In this document: one piece after another, positions 1-14,032 of the stretch
Numbering within the stretch: the first letter of the stretch is position 1
Layout of the letters: every line of letters begins with the position of its first letter
NCBI GenBank assembly: GCA_963514095.1
Contig: OY741276.1
Span: 20,571,695 to 20,635,694 of the forward strand
Length of the DNA: 64,000 nt
From: Eutrigla gurnardus
Lineage: Eukaryota > Chordata > Actinopteri > Perciformes > Triglidae
Direction of reading: 5' to 3'
The notes under the pieces: generated by a model
Told to the model about the DNA's origin: nothing
Database searches by the model: none
Seen by the model: only the letters and a program-made list of their open reading frames with translations
Position numbers and translations under genes: made by a program

Positions 1-1312
1 CAACGCCGCACAGTAAAAGGTACAGAATAACAGTTATGTACCCAAGTAGTGAAAAGAACATGTGTAATTATAGGTAGGCTATATACATTTATATAAAGAT
101 CAATGTGCTCTTCATGACGTCCACTGTCTCTCCACGGTTTTAGAGCGTTCAGTTCCACACTGTAGAGGCGGCTGTCCATCCTCCCGTCTGTGTGCAGATT
201 AAACCATGTGTAACAGTGTGGCTCGTCTGTGTGTGTTAAGCCGGGCACAAACAGGACTCAAGGCACCATAGCAGTTAATGTAAAACAGTCTTTACTTAGC
301 AGATGGTCGGGACGCAGGAGATCAGTCAGTGTGGCAAACAAAGCAGCCAAAGACCAGGCAAAAATGAGTTCAAGCTTTCAAAACACTGAGGCAGAACGCT
401 GGACACAAAACTCTATGGCACAAATAACAAATAGCAAATGTCAGGGTACGCAGACTATACTTGATGGTTTTGGTGTTTTTTGTGGATTTGTAAAATACAT
501 AATATCACCTTGTCCTGGACGAGAGGAGAGGGCAATCTGTGGAGGACCACGCCCTTCTACGTCTCTGCTTTGAGAGGAGGCAGAGCGATGTGTTCAGGAA
601 GACGACGGCAGCAGAGAAATGCAGTGCAGTGCAAGCAGTATGCCACGGGATAAATGATGAGCCCTGCTGATCCCAGTCAGTGATCAGAGGCTTCAGGTCA
701 GTGTCCTCCTGCTGCGTGGGCAAATCAATGATCCAGATGACGCCAGCTTAAGTAATGAAGCTTCTGGTAGGCACCGACTCAATCCTGTCCGACCTCCCCA
801 CGTTAAGACCAGATCCTCTGTGAGCCCGACTGTGAGAACGTGTGATAATTGACAGCATCAGGAACCGTTAGCGTTAATGAGCTGGAATTTAGGAAATCGT
901 TTTGTCATAAATGCGTCATCTCTGTATGCCATCCCAACTCTCTCTCTCTTGTCAGGGTCTACGGCGAGTGATGTCCAAACCTCGGATGTAAATCAGAAAT
1001 CACTGTTTATTGATTATTATGTTTATGTAACACATGATTTTTTTTAAAGGGGCTGAATTCGATAATCAGAGCATTACAGGTTTTTGCGATAACTTTTAAT
1101 ATTTGGCTCGTTGCTTTCCACACACACATGCCAAATGAGACACAACACTTCTTACTTCGAAGGTAAATATCTCACTTTTACGTCAAAATTAAACTCTGCA
1201 ATCAAAACCCCACAATCTTGTTTTCAAAGTTGCATTTTTGCAACAAAATGCTGCACATATGCTTCTAAAGCATCAATAACCTTTTAAAGCATCAATAACA
1301 GGTACAAATACA

Positions 1313-1313
<1 letters not shown>

Positions 1314-1378
<65 letters not shown>
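1314..1378. repeat. (TA)n microsatellite
   Basis: About 65 bp of uninterrupted TA dinucleotides in AT-rich intergenic DNA. Such tracts are length-variable and can extrude cruciforms. Confidence 0.95.
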
Positions 1379-1380
<2 letters not shown>

Positions 1381-2240
1381 TCATAATGGCTTCCGTGAAA
1401 GATTGTTCCAGTAAATTAAAAAAATAAAAGTGTACAGCAATAATTGCAGGTTATTACAAAAAAATAAAAATAAAATTACAGGGCAGTAATCAATACAATA
1501 TTTTACTGTACTGTTACTAAAACAAAAATAATTACCATAAAATTACAAAAAAAAATAGCATTGTAAGGGATGGTGGATGGTTTATGGAGGTTTGTCCACA
1601 TCACAAGCAATGTTATCCCTGGTCCATGTTTGTACATTTCTTGCTAAAATGTGAACTCACCTGAGCGAGAGAATTCATTCTAGACATTTGCCTCTGACGT
1701 TAGAAACACTGTTTAGTGCTTTGTAATACGTGTATTGTAGAACAAGTGCAAAGCATAACATGTGTTTGTATATTTTCAGTGTATATTTTCAGTGCCTTTG
1801 TTTTTTGTAATAAAAATGTGATGCTTTCGTCCAAGCATTCACTTTAAGTGTGAAAGCAATCACAAAAAATTATCAGTGGGATTTTGAATGCTGGACGTTT
1901 AATTGTAATGCAGAGTACTTCCATATTAATTAATTGGTCATTTTACTTCTGTAAAGGATTTGAATGTCGCTACTGCACTTGGTTAACACGGGCTGGCTCT
2001 ATGCTCATTACCATGCAATAATAATTACATGTGTTAATTCACTCCAAACTCATTATGAATACAAATCATCTGATGGATAACCTGAGGATAACGATGATAA
2101 CGGCAGAGGAATCAGCCCAAAGCAACAACTCAAATTATTATGGAGGATCATATGCAGAGCACGGCGAAGCACTGTGTCATCATTACTGCAATATGTTTAA
2201 CAGATTTGTATTACAAGTAGGTTCAAATGTATGCGACCTG

Positions 2241-2242
<2 letters not shown>

Positions 2243-2306
<64 letters not shown>
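2243..2306. repeat. (TG)n microsatellite
   Basis: Pure TG/CA tract of about 32 units. The apparent reading frames across it on both strands (Cys-Val or His-Thr runs) are repeat artefacts. Confidence 0.95.
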
Positions 2307-2307
<1 letters not shown>

Positions 2308-4596
2308 AAAGATGCTGGAGTGAGTCATTGTCAACATATGTTTATTAATAAGCCAACTGTTGCATTTATGTATTAAAGTCAAAGCTGTTAATCAAAGAGA
2401 AAAAAATAAGCCTTAACCTCTAAATCATTACATTTAGACGCAGAGTAACAAGTTTATCTCCAAGCGCTGCTCCGGAGCTGTGATGCTAAAGTATGGAAAT
2501 GTGAATCCATTTTTATTGCCACAGTATGACACACGCAGTGAAATTTATTTCACATTGCATTTAACTCAGTATTAGGAGCCATGGGCAATTACTTTATTTA
2601 TCTATGTATCTATTCATTTATTTATTTTTATCATAAAATTGTATATACACACCACTCCACCGCTGTGATTTACATTTTTGATTTACATTTTCAGCGTTAT
2701 TTTGAATGCAGCCCTCATTCGGTTGATTTTGGTTTCCATCCCATTGTTCTCAACAAATTACACAACATAGAGCAGTTAAGATTTTCAACTTGAATATTTC
2801 GTTCATCAAGATCTGAAGTGTGATTTAAGTGTTCCCTTCATTTGTCAGAAAGAGAGAGTCACTGAGCAGAAGATGCCTTTCATGCGGAGATCTTTTATAA
2901 GAATAGGACGATGCTGCAGCTCTCGACGAGCACTCATTTGCACCTCGACCATGTTTCAAGGCTTTGGCATAACATCTGCTGCTGTGAAGTTGAGTCGTCC
3001 CTCTATAGAGGAAGCTCCCAGGCACTTATGAAAGCAGAGTGAAAACACAAAGCAGAAATGCATTACACAAGAGTTTCTTGAGAGCAATCCCTTGTCACTG
3101 TCCAAGGTTCTGCAATTACTTTGAGCGCTTCAGCTTGAGAGGAGAGAATCTGAGTATAGCATTTTTTTTTTTTTTTGCAAAGTCACATGTATGGATGCTG
3201 CGGTACAGACTTATCGAAAAAGTAAGCATTTGTTCAAGTGACGCAATTGTAAAGTTGCTAGAACTTGAATCTTGTCAGTTCTGGATAACTTTTGGACACA
3301 TTTTTTATTTATTTATTGTACGTTACTGACCTTAATATGGATTTTTGTTACCAGCTATTTAATGGCCATTATCGCTACCATTGTAATGCTTCCTATGGAG
3401 AAAATGCTCATGCCAACAAGTAGCCTAGCCAGTTTGTCTTCTATTTATTCCAAACTACTGCTAAAACTGCTGCACTGGGTAAGGTCTGTAGGTTATTGTT
3501 CAGTAATATTGGTTGGCAGATTTGTACTTAGACCTTCAGGAAACTCACAGAGGTTTAAGTGTGGAAGGACAACTGAAATACGCCAGAAGTCACATTTGCT
3601 TACTGCGTGGTCGCTACAGAGCACACAGCCTTCATGACTCATTCCTACTTGAGACTGACTCATACTTTCAAATTTGAAACCCAAACATAACTATGCAACT
3701 TCCCCCAAGGTAATATTTGAGTCAGTCAGAGTTAGTGTACAGGGCGACCACAGGGTTAGAGGTTTGAATGTGACAATTAAAGGGGGGGGAGAGCAGTTTC
3801 TTAATCATTTACATTTGAATGTACCAAACTGGAACCTGACCAGAGCCTGAAGGACTGAAAATAAAGGGTATTTCTTTGCATGGTTTATAAGAGGCATTGG
3901 GTCATGTTTCTTCCAGAAAAAACTAAATCAAGCTGCAGATAAGAAAGGACTAATCTGATTGAGCACATAATGTACTCCTTGGCCCATTCATTGCTTCTGG
4001 GCTGCATAGCAGGTGGGCTCCAGAGTGCTTTCAAACATGAAAAAGTTATGTGCTCAATCAGTAACTCATAATGGCACAATTTCACGAGAATTATCATGTG
4101 CAAACGTAAATGTCAAGATTGGCTTGGATATACTTCTTTCTATGTAAACAAAGAGAGTCTACAATACAGCCGAACAAAACCAAGGCAACAAATGAAGTGG
4201 GCGAGTTTAAATGGTGACTAACGGGGAAGTGGGAACAGGTGAGAGGAGGTCTGCTGACTGAAAGGCTAACGAGGGACAGGTGACACGAATCAGGCCGGAG
4301 GGAAACACACAAAGGCAGGAAGGGAAGTGAACAATTTCAACTTTTTACTCCTCAGGACTCTTTTACTTATTCATTTAAACCATTTGCACTCTTGTTGATG
4401 AGTTACATTGAGGGTGCTATGAAAATCTTGTATGTATCAAGAATGGTATATTGCCAGAAAGATTCTGAGCGATGGAGAAACAGCAAACATAGTATCTATT
4501 CTGACTCCTGCATGTGCTCGGTTTAAAGGTGCGTTGACACCAATAAAAACAGGTTTGAAATATAATTAATTAATTGTCAAACGTGTGGTTAACATT

Positions 4597-4700
4597 GTGA
4601 ATTCAAACAAATACGCTTGCTTAGGTTTAAGCAAAAACCGTTAGGTTTCATAAAAAAAACATCATGGTTTGGCTTAAACATGATGACATTTATGAAGTTG
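4597..4700. repeat. Possible degenerate fish interspersed repeat
   Basis: Contains the phrases GGTTTAAGCAAAAACCGTTAG and CATGGTTTGGCTTAAA, which resemble a family of A-rich 'AGGTTTAGGAAACAAAACCA' repeats that also seems represented near 37.9 kb. The assignment rests on memory of the pattern, and the family name is unknown. Confidence 0.25.
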
Positions 4701-5869
4701 ATTCATGCTCATCCAACTGCCTCCACAAACCAGAGCAATTACCAGCAACGTTGCAAATGCACAGGAAAGTCATAATAACCTTTTGTCCCCCTTCCCCCAG
4801 CAAAAACGACAATAGTAACACAATAGTTATTCTGCTTTACAGCCAAATTGAGTTCTTTTGAAGGAGAACAAAATCTTCAGTCGTTGAGCCATCTTAACCT
4901 GTAACGTGGGGAAAAGGAACAAAAGGGGGTTTATGGTGCTGACAAAGGATTTTCTTTTCACAGATAGGTGAGTAATGTTCCAATAATGCAGCAGCTGTGA
5001 TCAGCGAGACCTTTGTTGAGTCTCTGCAATGCTATCAGTCCTGCTAAAGCCGAGACAAAGATCCAATACTGTGCTCACATGGGACGCACCAGATGCTGCA
5101 AGGCTTTATAAGGAAGGAGAGGGTGTGTATGTATATGCCTGCATTAAAGTCCGACTGGGCGTGTTTGTTTTAAACTTGTTAGTGGAGATGGTGTTATAGC
5201 TTGTTGTCCATCTAACCCTGTGATTTTCTGTGTCTAATGGCTTTCCTGGGGGTTTTCCACTATTCTGCTTATTAAACGGTGCCGTTTGGCCTTCGGTATA
5301 TAAAAGTACACATGGCATACAAAGTTATTTACACTCGCAAAGAAAAACATTTCACATAAAGATAAATGCTGGGAAAATCATGCTGTTGTCATCATGCACA
5401 CAATTTCTGTGACTATTGTGGATTCCAAATGAAGACAAAGATATCAATCCTTCCCTTTCTTCTATTTCAGAGCCCACTCAGCTATTAAGGCCAGGGTCTG
5501 GATGAGTGCTGGAAATCCTTGGAAATGCTTCAATTCAATTGCAGTGATAAAGTTGGATTTTGAATAAAGTGTTTGAAATTGTAGTTGCATTATTTTCATG
5601 TATTATTGCTTGATCAGTGACACAATTAGATACATTTTTTCCATCCTAATTTGTCTCCCTTTATGTAGAAGGCTCTCACTAAACATAATTGTGGTCATTT
5701 AAAGCAAAATAGCATCTGATTTGGTTAAGTAAAATAATCAGTTTGTACACAAACATATAGCCAAACACTTTTGCTACACCTTAAATGTTCTTAAATTACT
5801 CCAATTTGTTTCAAGTAATGCACTGACGATTTAGATTAAGTGTAATGAACATCTTGAGTAACAATATCT

Positions 5870-6175
5870 AGGAGAAGCGGAGCTGAGACATTGTCAATCC
5901 AAGTCAAATCCACCTCTGAGGTGGGATCCAAATGATCCTGAAATTTTGGTATCAAGCTGATCCAGATCTCTGCATTACGTTTTGAAATACCCAAATCCAG
6001 CCCTTTATCTGGATTCAAGGGAGGATTGGATTACCAAAGCTGAATCCTGATCTTCAGGATCGGGATTCTCTGGATCTGTGTTGAAATACCCAGTTTTCAG
6101 ATCAGATCACGATTTAATCCAATCCGACCAGGATAATCCAGTCGGATCACTTTTGAAATACTGGGCCCTGATGAA
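5870..6175. repeat. Probable degenerate non-autonomous DNA transposon
   Basis: The segment is full of GATCC, ATCCAGAT and AATCCAATCC motifs in both orientations. Two copies of a TTGAAATACCCA phrase occur near 5981 and 6082, and a further TTTTGAAATACTGGG lies near 6153. This direct and inverted redundancy is typical of short terminal-inverted-repeat elements in fish. I could not define exact ends or a target duplication. Confidence 0.4.
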
Positions 6176-7139
6176 TACACCCTTTAATGCCTCGTCTCAG
6201 CAGGTTCACATCAACAGACTCAGACTTGGTGTGGGTGCAGTCTGCCAGTCGGCCTTTCTATCATCAACGTTCTACCAATGAGAACACTTCAGGAAATTAG
6301 TGTATTAGTCTAATAAAGAGTATTAGTGTCCAGGGTTAGGAAAGCAAGACGTTTAGGGATACAGTTCATCCTAGTTCATCCTGAGGGAATAGTGAATGTG
6401 TGCAAATTTGTTGGCAATAGCTTCTCTGATAAAAATGCAGTCATTGAGAAAGCATTAATAAAACATGCACGAAAAAGTTGTTAGTTGTAGTGAACATTAA
6501 TGTCATTAATCTCCTTTAATTACGATGAAAAAAGTTGCAAATGCTAACTCTTTCTCTAATAAAATATGTTTTCACATTAAAAGACCTGGATTTAAAACCT
6601 CTGATTGAGCAGTAAACCCAAATATGATTCATGTTTCTGAATCTATTAACTGCGAGAGTGTTATTTTTTTTATGACTAACAAGGTGGTGTTGATCAGATC
6701 CACTATTTCACTCTCTGTCACCTTTCTCATTGACATCTGGAGTCGATTTCTAGCCGTGTTTTTGCAAGAACTTTTACATTGCTCCTGCAAGTGTGAGCGC
6801 CAGCTGTCTTGATGTCATTATGATCTAATGGCGGGAGAGAGAGAGGTGTGTGGCGGCGGCCCAGGGAGCAGCGTCAGCTGATTGACGCAGCTGCAGGTGA
6901 TCTGGGTGATTGACGAGCTTTTATAGACCCCACAGTAGATGGCCGAGGAGGGCAGACCCGGAGCTCACACCGACACTGAGACTACGAACTGTGGTTTTGG
7001 TCTGAGCGTCATAGCTGGGTGCATTGTTGCGTAGCCTGTGGACATAGGGATCTGGGAGTTGTTTGTTTGTGTGCATAAAAATAAGAGAATTTAAGAAGTG
7101 GAAATGAGTCTCTGTGTTCACTGAGCTGCAAGAAACCTG

Positions 7140-8441
7140 AGGGGTATTCCATCAAACTAGCTAAGCGCAAAGCCGGGCTAATTTCGATAAGCCTCGCTAC
7201 CTTTAGCCAGAGTTGCGTTCCATCAACGTGACTTGAGGGACTCTCCGCTAAGTAACCATGGGAATTTATCCGACCAAACTAGCCTGCTCCGGGGCAGGCT
7301 AACCATCAGGCTTACTTTAGCGGGGGTTTCAGAGAAGTCCGTCTGTCGGAAACAACTGTACCAGCAGAAGGTTCCGCCAAGCCTAGTCCTCGTGATTTCG
7401 TCACGTGAAAGACCAAAAATTACCAAAATTACATATATGAAGTACAAACAGACTATATTTTCATCAAGCGTCTAAGAATACATGCTTGCAATAAAAATAT
7501 GAATAAATTGTTTATTTTGTTTAACACCGACTGGCCATATCATAACTTAAAGCCCCCAGTTGGGTGAGTGGTGATGCACCTGCCCTTGAATGTGGGCATT
7601 GCAGGTTCGCATCTCATGTGTGTTTTTTTTTTTTTTTTTTTGCCTGTATAATTGTCTTTAGATCAGAGAATTAGACCAACATTTTACCTTAACTATGATA
7701 AATATGTCATACAATTTCCCCAGAACCCAAATATAACTTGCAAAAACATGATAGATATAATAGCATGTTATAGATCCCAATGACAAAGGCATTGCTGCAT
7801 GCAATTTTCAGCCACATAAATTCCTTTCAGGTGAGTTCATTAATAGGTTCATTGAATGTATTTGGTCAGTGTAGATGCATTTACTAGGCCTATCTATAAA
7901 AAAAGAGAGAAAGAGAGAGAGAGAGTTCCGGCCAAAGAAAGATGTTTCACAAACTTCCATAGTCGGGAATTGAACCGTGGGCAGCTGTGTGTAAAGCCGG
8001 CACGTTACCTCTACACTATCCTCACATTAGAGAAATCGTAGTCAGTGTTATATTAGAACATGTTACTCTTAACAGTACTTCCGTATTAAATCGCTCGGCA
8101 ATTCTTGCCCAAGCAGCCTCGCGATTTTTATTTATCACTACAGTATTCCCTTTATTGGTTATGATGGGTTTGTACTCCTCATACAGTTCCATCAATCATT
8201 TTTGCTCTGGTCTTTTCTGCCATTTTCTCGATGATTTGACATTCACGGTTCTGGTCTGGCTTCATATCCCGTGAACGGCGTAACACAAGACAACTTTAAC
8301 CTGCTTGAATAAGCCTCAACAAGGCGCGGCTGAAATGCGTTAATGGAAAGGGTTTAGCCGCAAGTGGAAGTTGGCGTTAGTTCTAACCAGGCTTAACCAG
8401 GTAAGCGCCGCTTTAATTAGCGAGTTTGGTGGAATACCCCT
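7140..8441. mobile_element. Non-autonomous PIF/Harbinger-like DNA transposon, 1.3 kb
   Basis: The left end reads AGGGGTATTCCATCAAACT and the right end, reverse-complemented, reads AGGGGTATTCCACCAAACT. The terminal inverted repeat is about 25 bp with two mismatches. A 3-bp CTG flanks both ends (7137–7139 and 8442–8444), matching the CWG target duplications known for PIF/Harbinger elements. No transposase frame is visible, so the copy is non-autonomous. Inside are two tRNA-like stretches: one near 7566–7620 with GGTTCGCATCT, and one on the minus strand near 7950–8025 with GGTTCAATTCC. These resemble RNA polymerase III B boxes and may be nested SINE pieces. Superfamily assignment is by target site and ends only. 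Confidence 0.7.
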
Positions 8442-11060
8442 CTGGTGGCTAGTCTGCCACACCAATAATAAAGTTTTTATTTCTAAAAATGATTTCAAAG
8501 AAGGTACTTTTTTTTCAGGAAGCCAAAGAGAAAAGCCTTCAAAGAATTTCCAGGAAGTCAAAGTAGAAACTACATCCTGTTAGAGCCTCTCAGATATGAT
8601 TTATTAAAAATAAAAAACACAACAATACAATCTTTGAGCTTTTACTTTTCAAGGACTGTGTCCATATTTTAAACACTGTATGCTTTAGAAACGTGTGTAT
8701 GTATACAAGAATGGGCTGGTGTTGGATAGGTTTCTGTGCTCTAAACGTACAGATTTCATCTCTAAACGTTGACTTTTCAAACGTAAATTGTAGTTTTATT
8801 GGATGTATTTTGATGTTAGGTATTTATTACCGTACCTTCATGAAACAACATATCCATTTCCAGTGGTAACATAGTCTAAGATTGGATTGTAACTGTGAAG
8901 ACTCTCCACAAATGCATCTTTGTTGTGTCACTGTGACAAAATGTTGAGGAAGGAAACATCCCTGGTATTTTATGACACCAACACAAGGTAAGTGGTTCTG
9001 CTGCATACAAATGGCATCATTTCATGCCAACCATCATTACCCACCAGCATCATTATGCATTGCCTCAGTCAATCAGAAGTCCGCAGAGAGCCTCTGGACA
9101 GCACTGGAATGCCACAGCGGTTAACACTCCTGCAGCTGTCTGAGGTCTGCTGTTGGATATTTTTGTCCTTGTGTGGCCGTGATACACTTATGGATGATAA
9201 AATGCTAACTGGACAATAATTATTTTGCCCTACAAACGTTTAATATCATTTTCAGAGGATATAGCTATAGTTTATCTTATTATATGACGCAAGGATGCAT
9301 CTTATACAGTTGCTAAGCTATGAGTCCACAATGGTATGCTGAATAAATATAAAGCAATGTTTCTTCAGAACTCCAGCTGTGATACACATTGATCTGTTGG
9401 GGAAAGCCCACCTAGACGACTGTAAACCCCTTAAACAGAGAACTTGAGGCTGTATTTCAATCCTCAGAGAAATCTTAGATTAAGCACTGCAGCTTGATGC
9501 GCTTCCTCTGTGAGGGGTTACGTGATTGCATTTCACTCTCCAATGATTTGGACATTTTCTTTTGCCATTACTCAAACCGTGGCAGATGGAAAGTGAAGTC
9601 ATCAGCATGCGACGCCTGTAACGGCTGAACTCAGTTGATGTATTCTGAGACGGGTCTGTTGCTATAATCGGACCTAATGGAAACAGATGTTGTGTTCCAT
9701 GGGACATGGCATCTCTAGCACAGCATGCTGGCTGCCAGGCGAGTGGAGCACGAGAGACATCTTGCTGCTTTTTCATCCCCGCACTCACGTCACATCAGAA
9801 ATAAACTTACGGAAACAATGTCGTAAATAACATCCCCCACTCACTGACCGAGGTAAAGTGCAAAACAAAGGATCCTCACATCACATCTACAAACAAATCC
9901 AAGAACAGATATACATGTGGGTTTGGCTGTTTCTCTGCTCTGCACATGCAAGAGAACAGAAAGATAGAAGCAAATTGCCTTCCTCAATGGCCCAGACATA
10001 GCTGCACACAAAATTACCTCTGAAAGGCCAGGGGAGTGGCAAAACAATTTCCTGACAAGTGCAAAAACAGTGGATGCCAATGCGGGGATTGAGAGGCAAC
10101 GGATATTGTTATGCATAGCCAGTAGGTTGTCTAGGAAACCCTAATTGGAAGTAATTTTGCACTCAGTTCTAATAAAGCTAATGGAAGCAGAGGTATCATA
10201 TCATGGTCTGGCACATTCCTCTTTTCATGAGCTTGAATCGCTGAGAGCAGGGAGTGTCTTTGTTACCTATTCACTGGCTGTGCTGTCAGTAACCGTGCAG
10301 CCCTGAAAATACTCTTATAGATGCAGCAATGGAAGTCAGTGTGGAGGAGTCACAACTGACCGACAACAGGGCCATCAAACTGATGACATCCCGACTGTCA
10401 CAAACCATAAAGAAAGGCACGATTGGCAAGATGGAATCCATTATCCCCTCCTCTCCACTCCAAATGAGGCATCGGCAAGCACTTAGAGTACTCCTCAATG
10501 CCTCGCGAAGACATCTCACAATCAATGGGCTTTAATCACGTCCATTCTCCTCTTTCTCCCCTCAATAAAGAGGAGAAAATCTCTCAAGCTCAATTGCGGC
10601 TAATAACATTGAAAGGGAGCACGATGTTCACATGGATGGACAGGCAGGCATTTGGGGGACAGTGAAAGGGTCGTAAGTTCATTTTACTGCAATTTTCCAC
10701 GATGTTGTGGAACAGGATCTGTGATTCATGCACACACTGTATGCTTTAGCTGGAAACAGTGTTGCAGAAGAGCTCAACAAATGTCTAACACCCTGCCTTA
10801 TGAAGTCTTTACTGCGGAGATGTAAGCAGCAACAATATGCATCCAGCAGACAAGGAGCACCATTCACACTCAGTTCTGTTTCTAGCCACCTGAAGAATGT
10901 AAGTCCTCTCTTGTAGCTCGATTTTGGTCTCCACCTACGCTGAGAAAATATCAGGATGTAGAACTGCTTGTGGGAAGCCGGTTTATAATCCTGAGACGCT
11001 GCTGGAAACAGGGTTGGTGAGAGTAGTGAGACTGAAATAGAGCAAGTAGTAGCCAGCAGT

Positions 11061-11142
11061 AGTATCTGTATTTGAGATGTAGTATCTGTATTTGAGTTGT
11101 AGTATCGGTATTTGAGTTGTAGTCTGTTGTAGTATCGGTATT
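11061..11142. repeat. 20-bp minisatellite, about 3.5 copies
   Basis: Unit AGTATCTGTATTTGAGATGT repeated at 11061, 11081 and 11101 with one or two changes per copy, then a 10-bp spacer and a partial copy at 11131. The array creates spurious overlapping reading frames on the minus strand. Confidence 0.85.
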
Positions 11143-14032
11143 AAGGAGGCTGAGAAGCTTCCTACAGCCAGAGTTTGGTTTGTCATTGCCACATTTCACA
11201 TCCCTTTTTAAAAAGTATTGATTAGCTAGCCTTGTGTTTTTTAATCAGGTGTCAAATCCACTGTGTTCATTTCCATAACACAGCTTCTAACTTTCCACTG
11301 AGTGGCTAATTATTGATCACCGTCATGAATATGTAATGCAGTGTGTGATATACGTTATAGGCATCTGAGGCCACTACTGTCACAATGATAGCCATCTTGA
11401 CCGAGACAAATAACAGCAAGGGAGACAGAAGAGAAACAACAACAACAACTCTCTGCCTCAGCCTTAAAAAATATCAATCCGACATAATCACACCGCTGAG
11501 GCAAAGCTCAATGATGTTATTCATTTAATCACATTTACCTTATTAATTTTTAATCCGTTCTCCTCAGTTGCTGGGGCTGCAGTCGATTAATATTCACTTA
11601 TGAATTAAAAAATGAAGGTGTGTCTGCCCCAGTATCCCTGGCTGAGGGCATTGCACACATTAAGATCAGACCCTGAATTTAAAGTGCGTACACATTTTCT
11701 AGCATGATTGGTGCAGTTTATTTGAACTCCAGATATTTTTTTTTATTTCGTGAGAAGAACACCTCATCTCATTTTGGGGTTTTGTAGTTAATGAGAATGT
11801 AAACTAACCTCAACTTTCTGACAACAAGCCCATCTTCACTGAAAGAGTCATCTACATCATTTTAAGTGTTTCTACTCATCAGATCATATTTTGCGATATC
11901 AGACTTGGTAAACACACCTGGAATGTCACATTCTCGTGGAGGTCAAATTCCACTTTTTAACTATTTAAGGAGGCAGCTGGTTAGCTGAGCATCAAGACTG
12001 GAAACAAGTGGAAACAGCAAACCCACCAGCACATCTATGACTCATTAAGTAAGATGTTATTTCTTGCCTGTACAAACACCAAAATGTAAAATTGCCTCGG
12101 TTTTAAATTAAGTTGTGTCTCAGACTATTTTTTATTATCCACGTTCATGACAACTGTATGGGGGATGAATATTTATCCAACTCACCTGTTTGAATGATAG
12201 TAAAGTTGCGTATAATTGACGGCTTGGGATATTACACAATGTGAAACTATTCCTTTAAGAGTAGGCGTACAAACCCATCTTTAAATCCACATCTGATGAA
12301 GCTCAAAAATGGGAGGAGCCTTGTTTTCAGGCTCTTTAAGGTCGCTGCACAAAAGTATAGCACCAGTCCAAGGAGAGATTAATTGTATGTATGCAGCATC
12401 TTCCATATGCCTGCCTGCCTCCCACAAAGCATAATCTATCTTTTCAAGGTAGAAGCCTTTCCGCTGGTGATGGAGCACCTCAAGGAGCCCCGTGAATGCA
12501 GAAATTGCATGACAAACTTATTCTGTATCACAATTTTCATATGAGAGCGTGGTCCATCTTTCAATCCATGAAAACCCAGGTTTCCCTTTATCGCCGAAAT
12601 GCTTCTGAATAAAATTCCAAAAACGGGGAGGTTTCAGAGGAAGCAAAGTTTTGATTCCTTTGGGAACCTGGTGTGGAGAGACTGAGATGGCTCACTAGAT
12701 ATCTTCCTGTTATCGGTTCTGTTATCAAATCTTATCAGTGGAACAGTGATCTCACGTTTCCAAGTGAACACCAGAGTCAGTGTGAAGGTTGTTGCTCAGG
12801 ATATTGACAGAAGGGCTCACAGTGGAATTAATTGAGAGTGTTCAGACGTTGTTGTGAAGGAAAATAAAAAATAAAATAGGTGTCAGGGGTGTCAAAAATG
12901 AATTCAGATTCATACAAAAGCTCTAATGAGTGAGAGAAAATCTCGAAAGATGTACTGACATTGAGGCAACAATAAATCTTAGACCGGGTGGTCTTGAAAG
13001 CTTTTTGTTGTCTCTGGCGGTGGATCTCATTCTGAATAGCAATGACACAAAACGCCACACAAACATTAGTGCCGGTGTTCATGTGAACCGAATGCATATA
13101 TGACATCACACTCATTGTCTAGACAAGTTCTGAATTCTCGTGATGCTTTTCCCTTTTGATTCCTGACGTCTTTGTTCCCCAGTCCCCTGTTCAATTATTC
13201 ATGTCAAGATGATGGTGTGGCTCTGTGTCGCTTACCATCTCGTCCTCTATCGCTTCTTTGGGAAGCTGATTGCTGAAAGGCATATAGATAGATAAATCCC
13301 ATAAACCAAAGCATCTCTGCAAAAACTAGAATCTGGTTGCCGTGCTGAATCGAGTTGCACAAGGTGAGTTACTTTTCTATCCTTCTCACGCTGCACGTGG
13401 CTTATTCCCTGAAGTGTTAGAGAAATTATGCCCAAGAGGGTGTTCTTTAAAGTAATCACGGCCATGACGGCACTTCTCTGCTGGTACTTCCACCACTAGT
13501 GCCAATAATGATAGTGAAAACCTCTCTCTTGGGGATTTTTCCCCTTGAAATTACCCGCCATTAGTTTGCCATTCCTCTTAGAAATCATCTATTCTGTATG
13601 CCAAGGACTAGTCGTACTGACCATGTTGACTGTCTTTGCGGCATGTCAGGGTAAGAGGTTATGACTGCTTCATCCATAGGTAGATGATTATAGACAGTTG
13701 ATGGCAGGATAATAGAGCAACAACGATGTGACATTTTAATGCAGAAAAGGTCATGAGTGTTGCGAGGGAACACGGATGCATGGATCACATTTCAAAATGA
13801 TTCTCACTCGTCAAATTACAATACTTGCTGTAATGTCAGTTTTGGACGTGGCGTCTGTTTCCACTTGTTACATGCATTGTGTTAAAATAAACCTCCATCT
13901 TCACAGGATATTAGTAAAATCTTAAATCTTAATTTTGTAATTCTAATTCTAATTTTCTTTTAAGTTTCTAATGCTGTTAATTATAGAGAAGTCAAAGGAG
14001 TAGATGCATCAAGTAGCATAAAATGGAAATAC

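Noticed and set aside
9480..9788. 102-codon minus-strand frame
   Set aside because: No recognisable motif, no splice or promoter context, and a length expected by chance.
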